From: Burkholderiales bacterium
Lineage (GTDB): Bacteria; Pseudomonadota; Gammaproteobacteria; Burkholderiales; Casimicrobiaceae
Direction: 5' to 3'
Assembly: GCA_031275075.1 (NCBI GenBank)
Contig: JAISPI010000116.1
Coordinates: forward strand, 1-5,530
DNA: 5,530 nucleotides
The notes beneath the pieces are model-generated. The model was given only the letters and a program-made list of their open reading frames with translations, did not search any database and had not been told where the DNA came from. Below are positions 1 to 5,530 of this stretch, piece after piece (the stretch's first letter is position 1; each line of letters begins with the position of its first letter). The translations under genes were made by a program, and so were the position numbers.

Positions 1-428
1 ATTTTGTCCCGCTCGGAAGAAATGACGTCGTGAATTTTACGCAGGTTGATTTCGTTAACCAAATGGCCGCGCACAGTTCGTTCGAGGCGTTGTTTCGCAC
101 TCTCTTCTTCACCGGCAACACTTCGGTAGTATTGACCGACATCGGTAATGCGCCACAGGACGACGAAGTCGATCAGCAGCGGCTTTTTCTCCGATGTCAT
201 GATGTTGTCGCTGTTGACGCTGGTCAGCGTCATGTTGCGTTTGTCGTAAAAACTAATGTTCTGGATCAGCGGCCATTTGAACGCAATGCCGGGCTTGGTT
301 TGGGTGCTGATGATTTCGCCAAACTGGAACTTGATCGCGTACTGGCGCTGATCGACAGTATAGACAACCTGTGAAAAGACCAGAAAGAGGGCGACGAGAA
401 TAGCAAGGAAAGTCGAAAGAAATTTCAT
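1..428 (-). CDS. hflC: HflC, SPFH-domain modulator of FtsH protease (partial, N-terminal part)
   Basis: Inner-membrane stomatin/prohibitin-family protein that, as known for the family, pairs with HflK in a large complex around the FtsH protease and restrains its membrane-protein degradation. I translated 142 complete codons from the ATG at 428 to the window edge with no stop. A hydrophobic segment at about residues 3-23 fits an uncleaved N-terminal signal anchor. The SPFH/band-7 domain follows, with the typical RQYAIKFQFGEI at 28-39, PGIAFKWPLI at 46-55 and the YDKR patch at 61-64. The family is about 290-335 residues long, so roughly the C-terminal half lies beyond the left edge. The start lies 14 bases after the hflK stop and has a strong ribosome binding site, so co-translation with hflK is likely. 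The identity rests on family motifs plus its position directly after hflK. Confidence 0.95.
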   Translation of the reverse strand, partial: MKFLSTFLAILVALFLVFSQVVYTVDQRQYAIKFQFGEIISTQTKPGIAFKWPLIQNISFYDKRNMTLTSVNSDNIMTSEKKPLLIDFVVLWRITDVGQYYRSVAGEEESAKQRLERTVRGHLVNEINLRKIHDVISSERDK

Positions 429-433
429 GGCGG

Positions 434-439
434 CTCTCC
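434..439 (-). promoter_or_regulatory. Ribosome binding site of hflC
   Basis: On the minus strand the bases GGAGAG end 5 bases before the hflC ATG at 428, in the 14-base gap after the hflK stop. This is a strong Shine-Dalgarno match at good spacing. It supports that ATG as the start and contrasts with the absence of such a site before hflK. Confidence 0.8.
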
Positions 440-442
440 GAA

Positions 443-1663
443 TCAACGATTACGCAGCAAATCGCGGGTGTCGCGATTGGTGGCGTCAGAGGAAGTTAGC
501 GATTTATCGTCAACAGGCGGTGTCGTCACAGCACGGTTGGTGGGCAATGTCGGCAAGGCCGCTGCCGATTGCTGCAACAACTGATCCAGTGGCAGATACA
601 GCAGATTGTTGCTGCTTTGCTGATCGATCACGATTTTGCCGGTATTCGTCATCACCGATTGCATCGTGTCGAGATACAAGCGATTGCGTGTCACTTCCGG
701 CGCTTTTCTGTATTCGGTGAGCAGTTGAGTGAAGCGTTGCGCATCACCCTCGGCGCGTTGCACGACCTCAACCGCGTAGCCAATCGCTTCCTCGCGTAAA
801 CGTGAGGCGACACCTTGGGCGCGCGGCACGACGTTGTTGGCGTAGGCTCTGCCTTCGTTTTCCATCCGCTCTTTGTCTTGACCGGCTCTGACGGCGTCGG
901 CAAATGCCGCCTGTACAGGATCCGGCGGCTGTCTGCTTTGCAACGCAACTTGCTGAACCGTCACACCGGTCGCGTAGCTGTCGAGCATTTGTTGCATCAG
1001 CGTTCGGGTTTCCGAAGTGATCCGCGCCTGATCTAGGTAAAGCACCTCATCCATCTTGCTCTTGCCGACGACTTCGCGGATCGCCGTTTCGGCGACGAAA
1101 TTGATGATTTGTCCCGGGTCGCGGTTTCTGAAAACGAAATCCTCGGCGCTGTGCAAATTCCATTGAACGGTGAACAAAATATCAACAATATTTTCATCAT
1201 CAGTCAGCATCGTTGCTTCGCGGTCAACCCGATTTGAGACGTCGCCACGGTAGCCGATGGTGATTTCTTGCATCTTCGTGAACGGCACGACTTCAGCGCG
1301 TTCAATCGGAAACGGCAGATGCCATCGCAGGCCGGGTTCGGTCGTTTCGTTATGTTTGCCGAAAAGGGTGACGACGCCACGGCTGCCTTCGTCAACTTTG
1401 TAAAAGCCGCTCGCCAGCCACAAGGCTGCGACAAGGCCAACGATCCATACGCTGCTGCCGCCGGGCAGCGAAATCGGGATTGGAGGGGGGCGGTTGCCGG
1501 ACGGCGGTTGGCGGCCATTGCCACCTTCCTTGCCGCCGAACATTTCATTCAGACGGCGGTTGATGTTTTGCCAAATGGCGTCGAGATCGGGTGGGCCATC
1601 TTGGCCCGACGGCGGGCGACGGTCGTCGTCCCTTTTTCCCCATTGCGGATCGTTCAAAGACAT
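443..1663 (-). CDS. hflK: HflK, SPFH-domain modulator of FtsH protease
   Basis: Partner of HflC in the membrane complex that surrounds FtsH and modulates its proteolysis (family knowledge). The protein has 406 residues, close to E. coli HflK at about 419. A Gly/Pro/Arg-rich cytoplasmic N-terminus (about 1-67) starts MSLNDPQWGK, the usual opening in this family. A single transmembrane segment lies at about 71-87 and the SPFH/band-7 domain follows from about 88. Family motifs include PGLRWHLPFPIE at 110-121, the HflK-type MLTDDENIVDI at 152-162, and LYLDTM and LPLDQLL near the C-terminus. The tail after LPLDQLL is Ser/Thr/Asp-rich and probably disordered. The ATG at 1663 is chosen because it gives the conserved N-terminus, although no clear Shine-Dalgarno precedes it. 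It lies 47 bases after hflX and is followed by hflC, as in most Proteobacteria. Confidence 0.97.
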   Translation of the reverse strand: MSLNDPQWGKRDDDRRPPSGQDGPPDLDAIWQNINRRLNEMFGGKEGGNGRQPPSGNRPPPIPISLPGGSSVWIVGLVAALWLASGFYKVDEGSRGVVTLFGKHNETTEPGLRWHLPFPIERAEVVPFTKMQEITIGYRGDVSNRVDREATMLTDDENIVDILFTVQWNLHSAEDFVFRNRDPGQIINFVAETAIREVVGKSKMDEVLYLDQARITSETRTLMQQMLDSYATGVTVQQVALQSRQPPDPVQAAFADAVRAGQDKERMENEGRAYANNVVPRAQGVASRLREEAIGYAVEVVQRAEGDAQRFTQLLTEYRKAPEVTRNRLYLDTMQSVMTNTGKIVIDQQSSNNLLYLPLDQLLQQSAAALPTLPTNRAVTTPPVDDKSLTSSDATNRDTRDLLRNR

Positions 1664-1710
1664 AACGGCGATTGGTGTCGAAAAGAGTGAAAACAGTTGA
1701 CGGAATATGG

Positions 1711-2835
1711 TCAGAAGGAATCCCGTTCCTGACCGGAAAGAGTCAATGACGGAAAAATCTCCGCCAGCGCGGCTCGCAAATCAGCGCACCCCTCTCCGGT
1801 CAATGCGCTTAAGCGAACCGTCCGGATTTTACCATAGCCATCGCGTTCGATTCCGGGTGTCAGCGCCGTTTGGTCGATTTTGTTGAGGATGCGAAGCTGA
1901 GGGCGGTCGATGGCGCCAATCTCTTCGAGCACTCGATCAACCGCGTCGATTTGTTCATCGCGTTGCGGATTCGAGGCGTCGATTACATGCAGGAGCAAGT
2001 CGGCATCAGCCGCTTCCGATAGCGTGGCACGGAAGGCGACGACGAGATCGTGCGGCAAATCGCGGATGAAACCAACGGTATCCGACAGCACAATGGTTTG
2101 CGCTCCCGGAATCGGCAGGCGGCGCAAGGTCGTGTCCAGCGTCGCAAACAATTGGTCGGCAGCGTACAACCGCTCGCGTGTTAACTGGTTGAAAAGGGTG
2201 GATTTGCCGGCATTGGTATAGCCGATCAGCGCGACCGTTCGCACCCGCGCACGGGCACGGGTGCGGCTTTGCGTTTTCCGGCTGCGGGTAAGTCTGGCAA
2301 GCTGGGCGTTCAGACGCTTGATCCGCTGGATGATCAGCCGACGGTCGACTTCAAGCTGTGTTTCGCCCGGGCCGCCGCGCAAGCCGATGCCGCCTTTTTG
2401 CCGTTCGAGGTGGGTCCAGCCGCCGACCAGCCGGGTCGAAAGATGTTTCAGTTGCGCCAGTTCGACCTGAAGTTTGCCTTCGGCGCTGCGTGCGCGCTGC
2501 GCAAAGATATCGAGAATCAGGCCGACACGATCAAGAACGCGGCATTGCAACGCTTGTTCGAGATTGCGCTGCTGGATGCCGCTCAATGGATGATCGAAAA
2601 GAACCAGATCGGCGCCGGTGGAACGGCTTTGTTCGGCGATTTCGTCAACTTTACCGCGACCGGCGAAAAACGCCGGGTCCGGTTTGACGCGACGCCCGGA
2701 AACTGTCCCAAGCACGGTAGCGCCCGCCGAAACAGCCAGTTCTCTTAGTTCTTCAAGGCGCATATCAACATCGCCTTCGCCGAAGTCGATGCGTACCAGT
2801 AACGCGCGGTTGCCGGAAGTGGGGCGTTCAAACAC
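1711..2835 (-). CDS. hflX: HflX, ribosome-associated GTPase
   Basis: OBG-HflX family GTPase; in E. coli HflX binds the 50S subunit and splits stalled ribosomes under heat stress. The protein has 374 residues. The N-terminal HflX domain (about 1-180) includes FFAGRGKVDEI at 56-66 and the glycine-rich GGIGLRGGPGETQLE at 148-162. A strongly basic linker (184-199, eight Arg or Lys in 16) leads to the G domain: P-loop GYTNAGKST at 205-213, switch I FATLDTTLR at 230-238, DTVG at 252-255, NKID at 318-321 and an SAL-type G5 near 344. The protein stops soon after the G domain, so most of the roughly 50-residue C-terminal extension of E. coli HflX (426 residues) is absent. The start is GTG: a TGA lies 13 codons upstream in frame with no ATG between, and MFERP is a family-like beginning. 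A Shine-Dalgarno is weak at best. Confidence 0.96.
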   Translation of the reverse strand: MFERPTSGNRALLVRIDFGEGDVDMRLEELRELAVSAGATVLGTVSGRRVKPDPAFFAGRGKVDEIAEQSRSTGADLVLFDHPLSGIQQRNLEQALQCRVLDRVGLILDIFAQRARSAEGKLQVELAQLKHLSTRLVGGWTHLERQKGGIGLRGGPGETQLEVDRRLIIQRIKRLNAQLARLTRSRKTQSRTRARARVRTVALIGYTNAGKSTLFNQLTRERLYAADQLFATLDTTLRRLPIPGAQTIVLSDTVGFIRDLPHDLVVAFRATLSEAADADLLLHVIDASNPQRDEQIDAVDRVLEEIGAIDRPQLRILNKIDQTALTPGIERDGYGKIRTVRLSALTGEGCADLRAALAEIFPSLTLSGQERDSF

Positions 2836-2881
2836 AGCTCGTGAAACGACGCCGTTGAGACAGGGTCACAGCGGCGAAGAT

Positions 2882-2944
2882 AAAAAAAGACCGACGGTTA
2901 AAAATGGGATGAACCCCTCCACCGGGGCAACACGAGTTGCCCCG
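2882..2944 (-). terminator. Hairpin with downstream U-tracts between hfq and hflX (possible partial terminator)
   Basis: Read on the minus strand just after hfq, a perfect 9-bp stem (CGGGGCAAC at 2944-2936 with GTTGCCCCG at 2931-2923) closes a 4-base loop. No U-tract follows directly. About 18 bases on there is a weaker GGG/CCC pairing (2917-2914 with 2908-2906) followed by AUUUUUAA, and a run of seven U at 2888-2882. The 3' arm of the main stem could instead pair as CCCC (2927-2924) with GGGG (2917-2914). The main hairpin is directly visible. Its role, whether hfq 3'-end formation, partial termination or mRNA protection, is inference, because the spacing is not that of a classical intrinsic terminator. 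Confidence 0.5.
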
Positions 2945-2955
2945 ACATAAGTTGT

Positions 2956-3216
2956 TCACTCTTCGACAGGTGCTTCCTGTGCGGTGGTGGAAGTGCTGGG
3001 CATCATACTGACCTGGCGCGCCGGAACGACTGTCGAAATGGCGTGTTTGTACACCATTTGAGTCACGGTATTTTTCAGCAGTACCACGTATTGATCGAAC
3101 GATTCGATCTGCCCTTGCAGCTTGATGCCGTTAACAAGATAAATCGAAACCTGCACATGCTCCTTGCGCAACGCATTGAGGAACGGGTCTTGTAGCATTT
3201 GCCCTTTATTGCTCAT
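2956..3216 (-). CDS. hfq: Hfq, Sm-like RNA chaperone
   Basis: Hexameric RNA-binding protein that pairs small RNAs with target mRNAs and affects mRNA stability. The protein has 86 residues, with a core (about 7-66) nearly identical to E. coli Hfq. It contains QDPFLNALR at 9-17, the Sm1 region around LVNGIKLQGQIESFDQY (27-43) and the Sm2 signature YKHAIST at 56-62. Residues of the proximal (Q9, Q42, K57, H58) and distal (Y26, G30, K32) faces are kept, numbered one higher than in E. coli. The rim patch, RRER in E. coli, is RKEH at 17-20. The tail (70-86) is short, Ser/Thr-rich and ends in acidic residues. The ATG at 3216 has a good ribosome binding site. The gene lies between der and hflX, with untranslated gaps on both sides suggesting its own regulation. 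Confidence 0.99.
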   Translation of the reverse strand: MSNKGQMLQDPFLNALRKEHVQVSIYLVNGIKLQGQIESFDQYVVLLKNTVTQMVYKHAISTVVPARQVSMMPSTSTTAQEAPVEE

Positions 3217-3222
3217 GAGAAA

Positions 3223-3226
3223 CTCC
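3223..3226 (-). promoter_or_regulatory. Ribosome binding site of hfq
   Basis: On the minus strand GGAG lies 6 bases before the hfq ATG at 3216, at good spacing. A run of six U (3234-3229) sits only two bases upstream of it, leaving a U-rich, probably unstructured leader. This decides the start codon. Confidence 0.8.
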
Positions 3227-3272
3227 GCAAAAAATGAATCGGTAAACCAAAGTGTCGAACCAGCTACACATC

Positions 3273-3301
3273 AGTATAAAAATAACACAAAGCAACGTCT
3301 T
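3273..3301 (-). promoter_or_regulatory. Candidate sigma70 promoter of hfq, proximal
   Basis: The minus strand shows a TATACT -10 hexamer (3278-3273, five of six consensus bases). A weak -35, AAGACG (3301-3296, three of six), lies 17 bases upstream. Transcription would start near 3266 and give a leader of about 50 bases. The -10 and spacing are good and the -35 is poor, so this is a candidate only. The AT-rich stretch between der and hfq stands out from the flanking coding DNA and supports a promoter somewhere here. Confidence 0.4.
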
Positions 3302-3321
3302 TGCAACAACGGCGCAGCGTG

Positions 3322-3350
3322 ATCATAGCAAGTTCAGACAGCCGTGTGCG
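3322..3350 (-). promoter_or_regulatory. Candidate extended -10 promoter of hfq, distal
   Basis: The minus strand reads TGC followed by TATGAT (-10 at 3327-3322, five of six consensus bases) with the TGn extension at 3330-3328. CGCACA (3350-3345, three of six) lies 17 bases upstream as a weak -35. An extended -10 can compensate for a poor -35 in sigma70 promoters. It begins just after the der stop and would give a leader of roughly 100 bases. I see no strong terminator between der and hfq, so read-through from der is also possible. Confidence 0.4.
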
Positions 3351-3355
3351 TTTTT

Positions 3356-4774
3356 TTAACGTTTTGATACGACGTAAGGGTTATTCCCGGTTTTAAACTG
3401 TATTCTGAGAGGCGTCCCTTCAAGCTGGAACGCTTCGGCAAAAAAATGCTCCAGGTAGCGAATGTAACTTCTCGGAATGCTGGCCAGCGCCGTGCCATGG
3501 ATCACGATAATCGGCGGGTTGGAGCCGCCTTGATGGGCGTAGCGGAGCTTGGGGCGGCCACCACCGGCTCGTGGGGGCTGCTGACGTTCGACGGCTTGTT
3601 GCAGCAAACGCGTCAGTCGCGGCGTTGGCAGCTTGCGTGTCGCCGCTTCGTAGGCGCCAAGGACCGCCTTCATCAGAGCGGGCAGCCCTTGAGCGTTAAG
3701 CGCCGACAGGTGCAAATGCCGCGCAAAGCTCAGAAAACCGAGTTTTCGATCGAAATCGCGCTTGATCGTTTCGCGCTGGTCGGCGGTGAGGCCATCCCAT
3801 TTATTGATGCCGACCACCAGGGCGCGTCCGGCTTCCAAGATGTAAGAGGCAATGTGGGCATCTTGTTCGGAAATATCCTGCTGCGCATCAAGCAACAGAA
3901 TTACCACGTTGGCATCCTCGATGGCCTGCAATGTCTTGATAACTGAAAATTTCTCAACTGTCTCGGTGACTTTGCCACGGCGGCGCACACCGGCGGTATC
4001 GATCAGCGTGTACGGCTGTCCCCGGTAGTCAAAATCGAGGTAAATCGAATCGCGCGTCGTTCCCGGTTGGTCGAACGCGATGACCCTTTCCTCGCCGAGC
4101 AGCGCGTTGATTAACGTAGATTTGCCGACATTGGGACGCCCGACGATGGCCACTTTGACCGGCGCAGGAGCTTCGTCGGCGACCGTATCGGACGCTTCTT
4201 CCGTTTCCGCTGCGGCGGATGGGGGCGGTGTTTCATCCCAGGTTTCTTCATCCCCGCTTTCGCCATCGTCGGGGTAGGGGACACCGATGGTGTCGAGGGC
4301 TTCGTCGATCAGTTCGCGGACGCGATCGCCGTGCGCCGACGAAATCGGGTAAGGCTCGCCCAAAGCCAGTTCGTGAAACTCGCTGTTGGCGCGTTCGCGT
4401 TGAAGTCCTTCGGCCTTGTTGACGGCCAGCAGCACCGGACGGCCGCTGCGGCGCAATTTATCGGCGATGATGTGATCCTGCGCTGCTATGCCTTCGCGGG
4501 CATCAACGAGAAAAATCACCAGATCGGCTTCGGCAATCGCCTGCTCGGTCTGCCGCGCCATCTCGCGCAAAATGCCGTCTTTGACGACCGGCTCGAAGCC
4601 GCCGGTATCAATTACCAGAAACGACCGCCCGCTCCAATGCGCTTGACCGTAATGACGGTCGCGTGTCAGACCGGGAAAATCGGCCACCAGCGCTGCCCGG
4701 GAACGGGTCAGGCGATTGAATAGTGTCGATTTGCCGACGTTTGGACGGCCAACGAGGGCGATGGTGGGCAGCAT
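3356..4774 (-). CDS. der: Der (EngA), double-domain ribosome-assembly GTPase
   Basis: Essential GTPase with two tandem G domains and a KH-like C-terminal domain; it acts in 50S ribosomal subunit maturation. The protein has 472 residues. G domain 1 has the P-loop GRPNVGKST at 9-17, TRDR at 37-40, DTGG at 56-59 and G4 NKAE at 119-122. An acidic linker follows at about 168-204, with 14 Asp or Glu and no Lys or Arg. G domain 2 has GRPNVGKST at 212-220, TTRD at 239-242, DTAG at 259-262, NKWD at 324-327 and SAL at 357-359. The KH-like domain runs from about 380 to the end, closing with IQFKTGNNPY. The long basic tail of E. coli Der (about 490 residues) is missing. The ATG at 4774 gives the family N-terminus. 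It lies 5 bases after the bamB stop without a clear Shine-Dalgarno, so translational coupling to bamB is likely. Confidence 0.98.
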   Translation of the reverse strand: MLPTIALVGRPNVGKSTLFNRLTRSRAALVADFPGLTRDRHYGQAHWSGRSFLVIDTGGFEPVVKDGILREMARQTEQAIAEADLVIFLVDAREGIAAQDHIIADKLRRSGRPVLLAVNKAEGLQRERANSEFHELALGEPYPISSAHGDRVRELIDEALDTIGVPYPDDGESGDEETWDETPPPSAAAETEEASDTVADEAPAPVKVAIVGRPNVGKSTLINALLGEERVIAFDQPGTTRDSIYLDFDYRGQPYTLIDTAGVRRRGKVTETVEKFSVIKTLQAIEDANVVILLLDAQQDISEQDAHIASYILEAGRALVVGINKWDGLTADQRETIKRDFDRKLGFLSFARHLHLSALNAQGLPALMKAVLGAYEAATRKLPTPRLTRLLQQAVERQQPPRAGGGRPKLRYAHQGGSNPPIIVIHGTALASIPRSYIRYLEHFFAEAFQLEGTPLRIQFKTGNNPYVVSKR

Positions 4775-4779
4775 GTGGG

Positions 4780-5530
4780 TCAGCGCGGCACAACCGCGTA
4801 AACATTGCCTTCTTTTGATTGCCAGATCATTTGATTGCCATCAAGCTGTGGCTGCACCGTTACCGGCGAACCATCGGTCGGCAAGCGACCGAGATAATGG
4901 CCATCTTCAGCAGCGAAAACGTGCAGATAGCCGTCGATATCGACAACACCGATATCGCGACCTACAAACTGCGGTCCGCTTGGCCAGCGTCCGTTCAGCA
5001 AATCATTTTTCCAGATCGAAGTACCCGTTTGTTTATCAAGCGCATGGACGACGCCTTTGTCGTCCGATACATAAAGTTGTGTTTCGTCGGCAGCAATACC
5101 CGAATAGCTGGGAATGTCGCGCGTCCACAACGGCGTGCCTTGCATGATTTCAAAGCAGGCGACGCGCCCCTGAAACGCGGCGGCGCAAACCTGATCGTCT
5201 TCGACCAGCGGGCGACTGGTGACATCGGCGATGCGTTCCAGTTCGGTTGAGCCTTTCGGGGTGGCCACGGCGACATCCCAGGCAATGTTGCCCGAGGCCA
5301 GATCAACAGCGAGCAACCGTCCGCCCGCTGTGCCGAAAAACAGTCCACCGCGGCTGGTGACGGCGCCCTGTGTATTACGCACGATCAGCGGCGGCACGTT
5401 GCGTTGCAACAGCCACTTGGCGGCGCCATCGCTGCCGTTGAGGCCGTGCACACGATTATCGGCGGTTTTGACGACGACAAGATCGTTCGATACGGTCGGT
5501 GGCGCGATGACTTCGCTGGACACTTTGACA
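4780..5530 (-). CDS. bamB: BamB, outer-membrane assembly beta-propeller lipoprotein (partial, C-terminal part)
   Basis: Lipoprotein of the BAM complex that supports insertion of beta-barrel proteins into the outer membrane, acting on the periplasmic side (family knowledge). The frame stays open to the right edge, giving 249 residues up to the TGA at 4782-4780. E. coli BamB has 392, so roughly the first 140 residues, including signal peptide and lipobox, are outside. Visible are PQQ-like propeller blades with repeated Gly...Trp ends: DGAAKW, SGNIAW, GTPLW and TGTSIW. The conserved GSTELERIADV matches the E. coli GSTEIDRLSDV, and the C-terminal EGNVYAVVPR matches DGTVYSITR. A GTG at 5523 is internal, not the start, since the frame and the homology continue upstream. 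The next gene, der, starts 5 bases later, as in E. coli where bamB also precedes der. Confidence 0.96.
   Translation of the reverse strand, partial: VKVSSEVIAPPTVSNDLVVVKTADNRVHGLNGSDGAAKWLLQRNVPPLIVRNTQGAVTSRGGLFFGTAGGRLLAVDLASGNIAWDVAVATPKGSTELERIADVTSRPLVEDDQVCAAAFQGRVACFEIMQGTPLWTRDIPSYSGIAADETQLYVSDDKGVVHALDKQTGTSIWKNDLLNGRWPSGPQFVGRDIGVVDIDGYLHVFAAEDGHYLGRLPTDGSPVTVQPQLDGNQMIWQSKEGNVYAVVPR

Noticed and set aside
30..374. Plus-strand open frame of 114 codons
   Set aside because: It lies antisense to hflC, whose minus-strand translation is a clear SPFH protein; the plus-strand product shows no recognisable motif.
1268..1690. Plus-strand open frame of 140 codons
   Set aside because: It is antisense to the N-terminal part of hflK and has no family features; it is a by-product of GC-rich codon use.
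2269..2748. Plus-strand open frame of 159 codons
   Set aside because: It is antisense to hflX, whose GTPase motifs leave no doubt about the coding strand.
3279..3312. Weak hairpins (CAAAG/CTTTG or GCAA/TTGC) before a U-rich run, as a der terminator
   Set aside because: The stems are only 4-5 bp, AT-rich and mutually exclusive, and the U-rich run overlaps a candidate -10 element; too weak to call a terminator.
3446..3946. Plus-strand open frame of 166 codons
   Set aside because: It is antisense to the second G domain and KH domain of der; no independent coding evidence.
4608..4805. Minus-strand 65-codon frame across the bamB-der junction
   Set aside because: It overlaps both genes out of frame, has a composition typical of a shifted der reading and lacks any ribosome binding site.
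4716..5250. Two overlapping plus-strand open frames of 143 codons each
   Set aside because: They are antisense to bamB and the der start, overlap each other in different frames and encode nothing recognisable.
4780..5523. GTG at 5523 as the bamB start
   Set aside because: The frame continues to the window edge and the propeller homology starts mid-domain, so the gene is truncated by the window, not started there.

Overview
This window is a compact, single-strand stretch of housekeeping genes from a proteobacterium, most likely a betaproteobacterium. All six genes read on the minus strand. In transcription order they are bamB (cut at the right edge), der, hfq, hflX, hflK and hflC (cut at the left edge). 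In Escherichia coli the same genes lie in two separate clusters (bamB-der and hfq-hflX-hflK-hflC). The joined order seen here is, from general knowledge, characteristic of Betaproteobacteria, and the Der G4 variant NKAE and the Hfq sequence fit that group. The genus cannot be fixed from this window.

Layout, right to left in the direction of transcription: 5530-4780 is the C-terminal part of BamB, the beta-propeller lipoprotein of the outer-membrane assembly complex. Five bases later comes der (4774-3356), a double-GTPase ribosome-assembly factor. A gap of about 140 bases (3217-3355) holds two candidate hfq promoters, a U-rich tract and a good ribosome binding site. Next is hfq (3216-2956), the RNA chaperone. 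A gap of about 120 bases (2836-2955) carries a perfect 9-bp hairpin followed by weaker G/C pairings and U-tracts, a candidate partial terminator or attenuator. Then hflX (2835-1711, GTG start), a ribosome-associated GTPase, and after 47 bases hflK (1663-443), which is followed after 14 bases by hflC (428-1).

Functionally the genes fall into three groups: envelope assembly (BamB), GTPases and RNA-binding proteins acting on ribosomes and mRNA (Der, Hfq, HflX), and the inner-membrane HflK-HflC complex that modulates the FtsH protease. The arrangement suggests a bamB-der unit, internal promoters before hfq, and an hfq-hflX-hflKC unit whose distal expression may be tuned by the hairpin after hfq. 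All six reading frames are intact within the window. I found no mobile elements, RNA genes, CRISPR arrays or foreign-looking segments. There is no sign of an undescribed system; the points worth checking are regulatory details around hfq and small protein-level variations.
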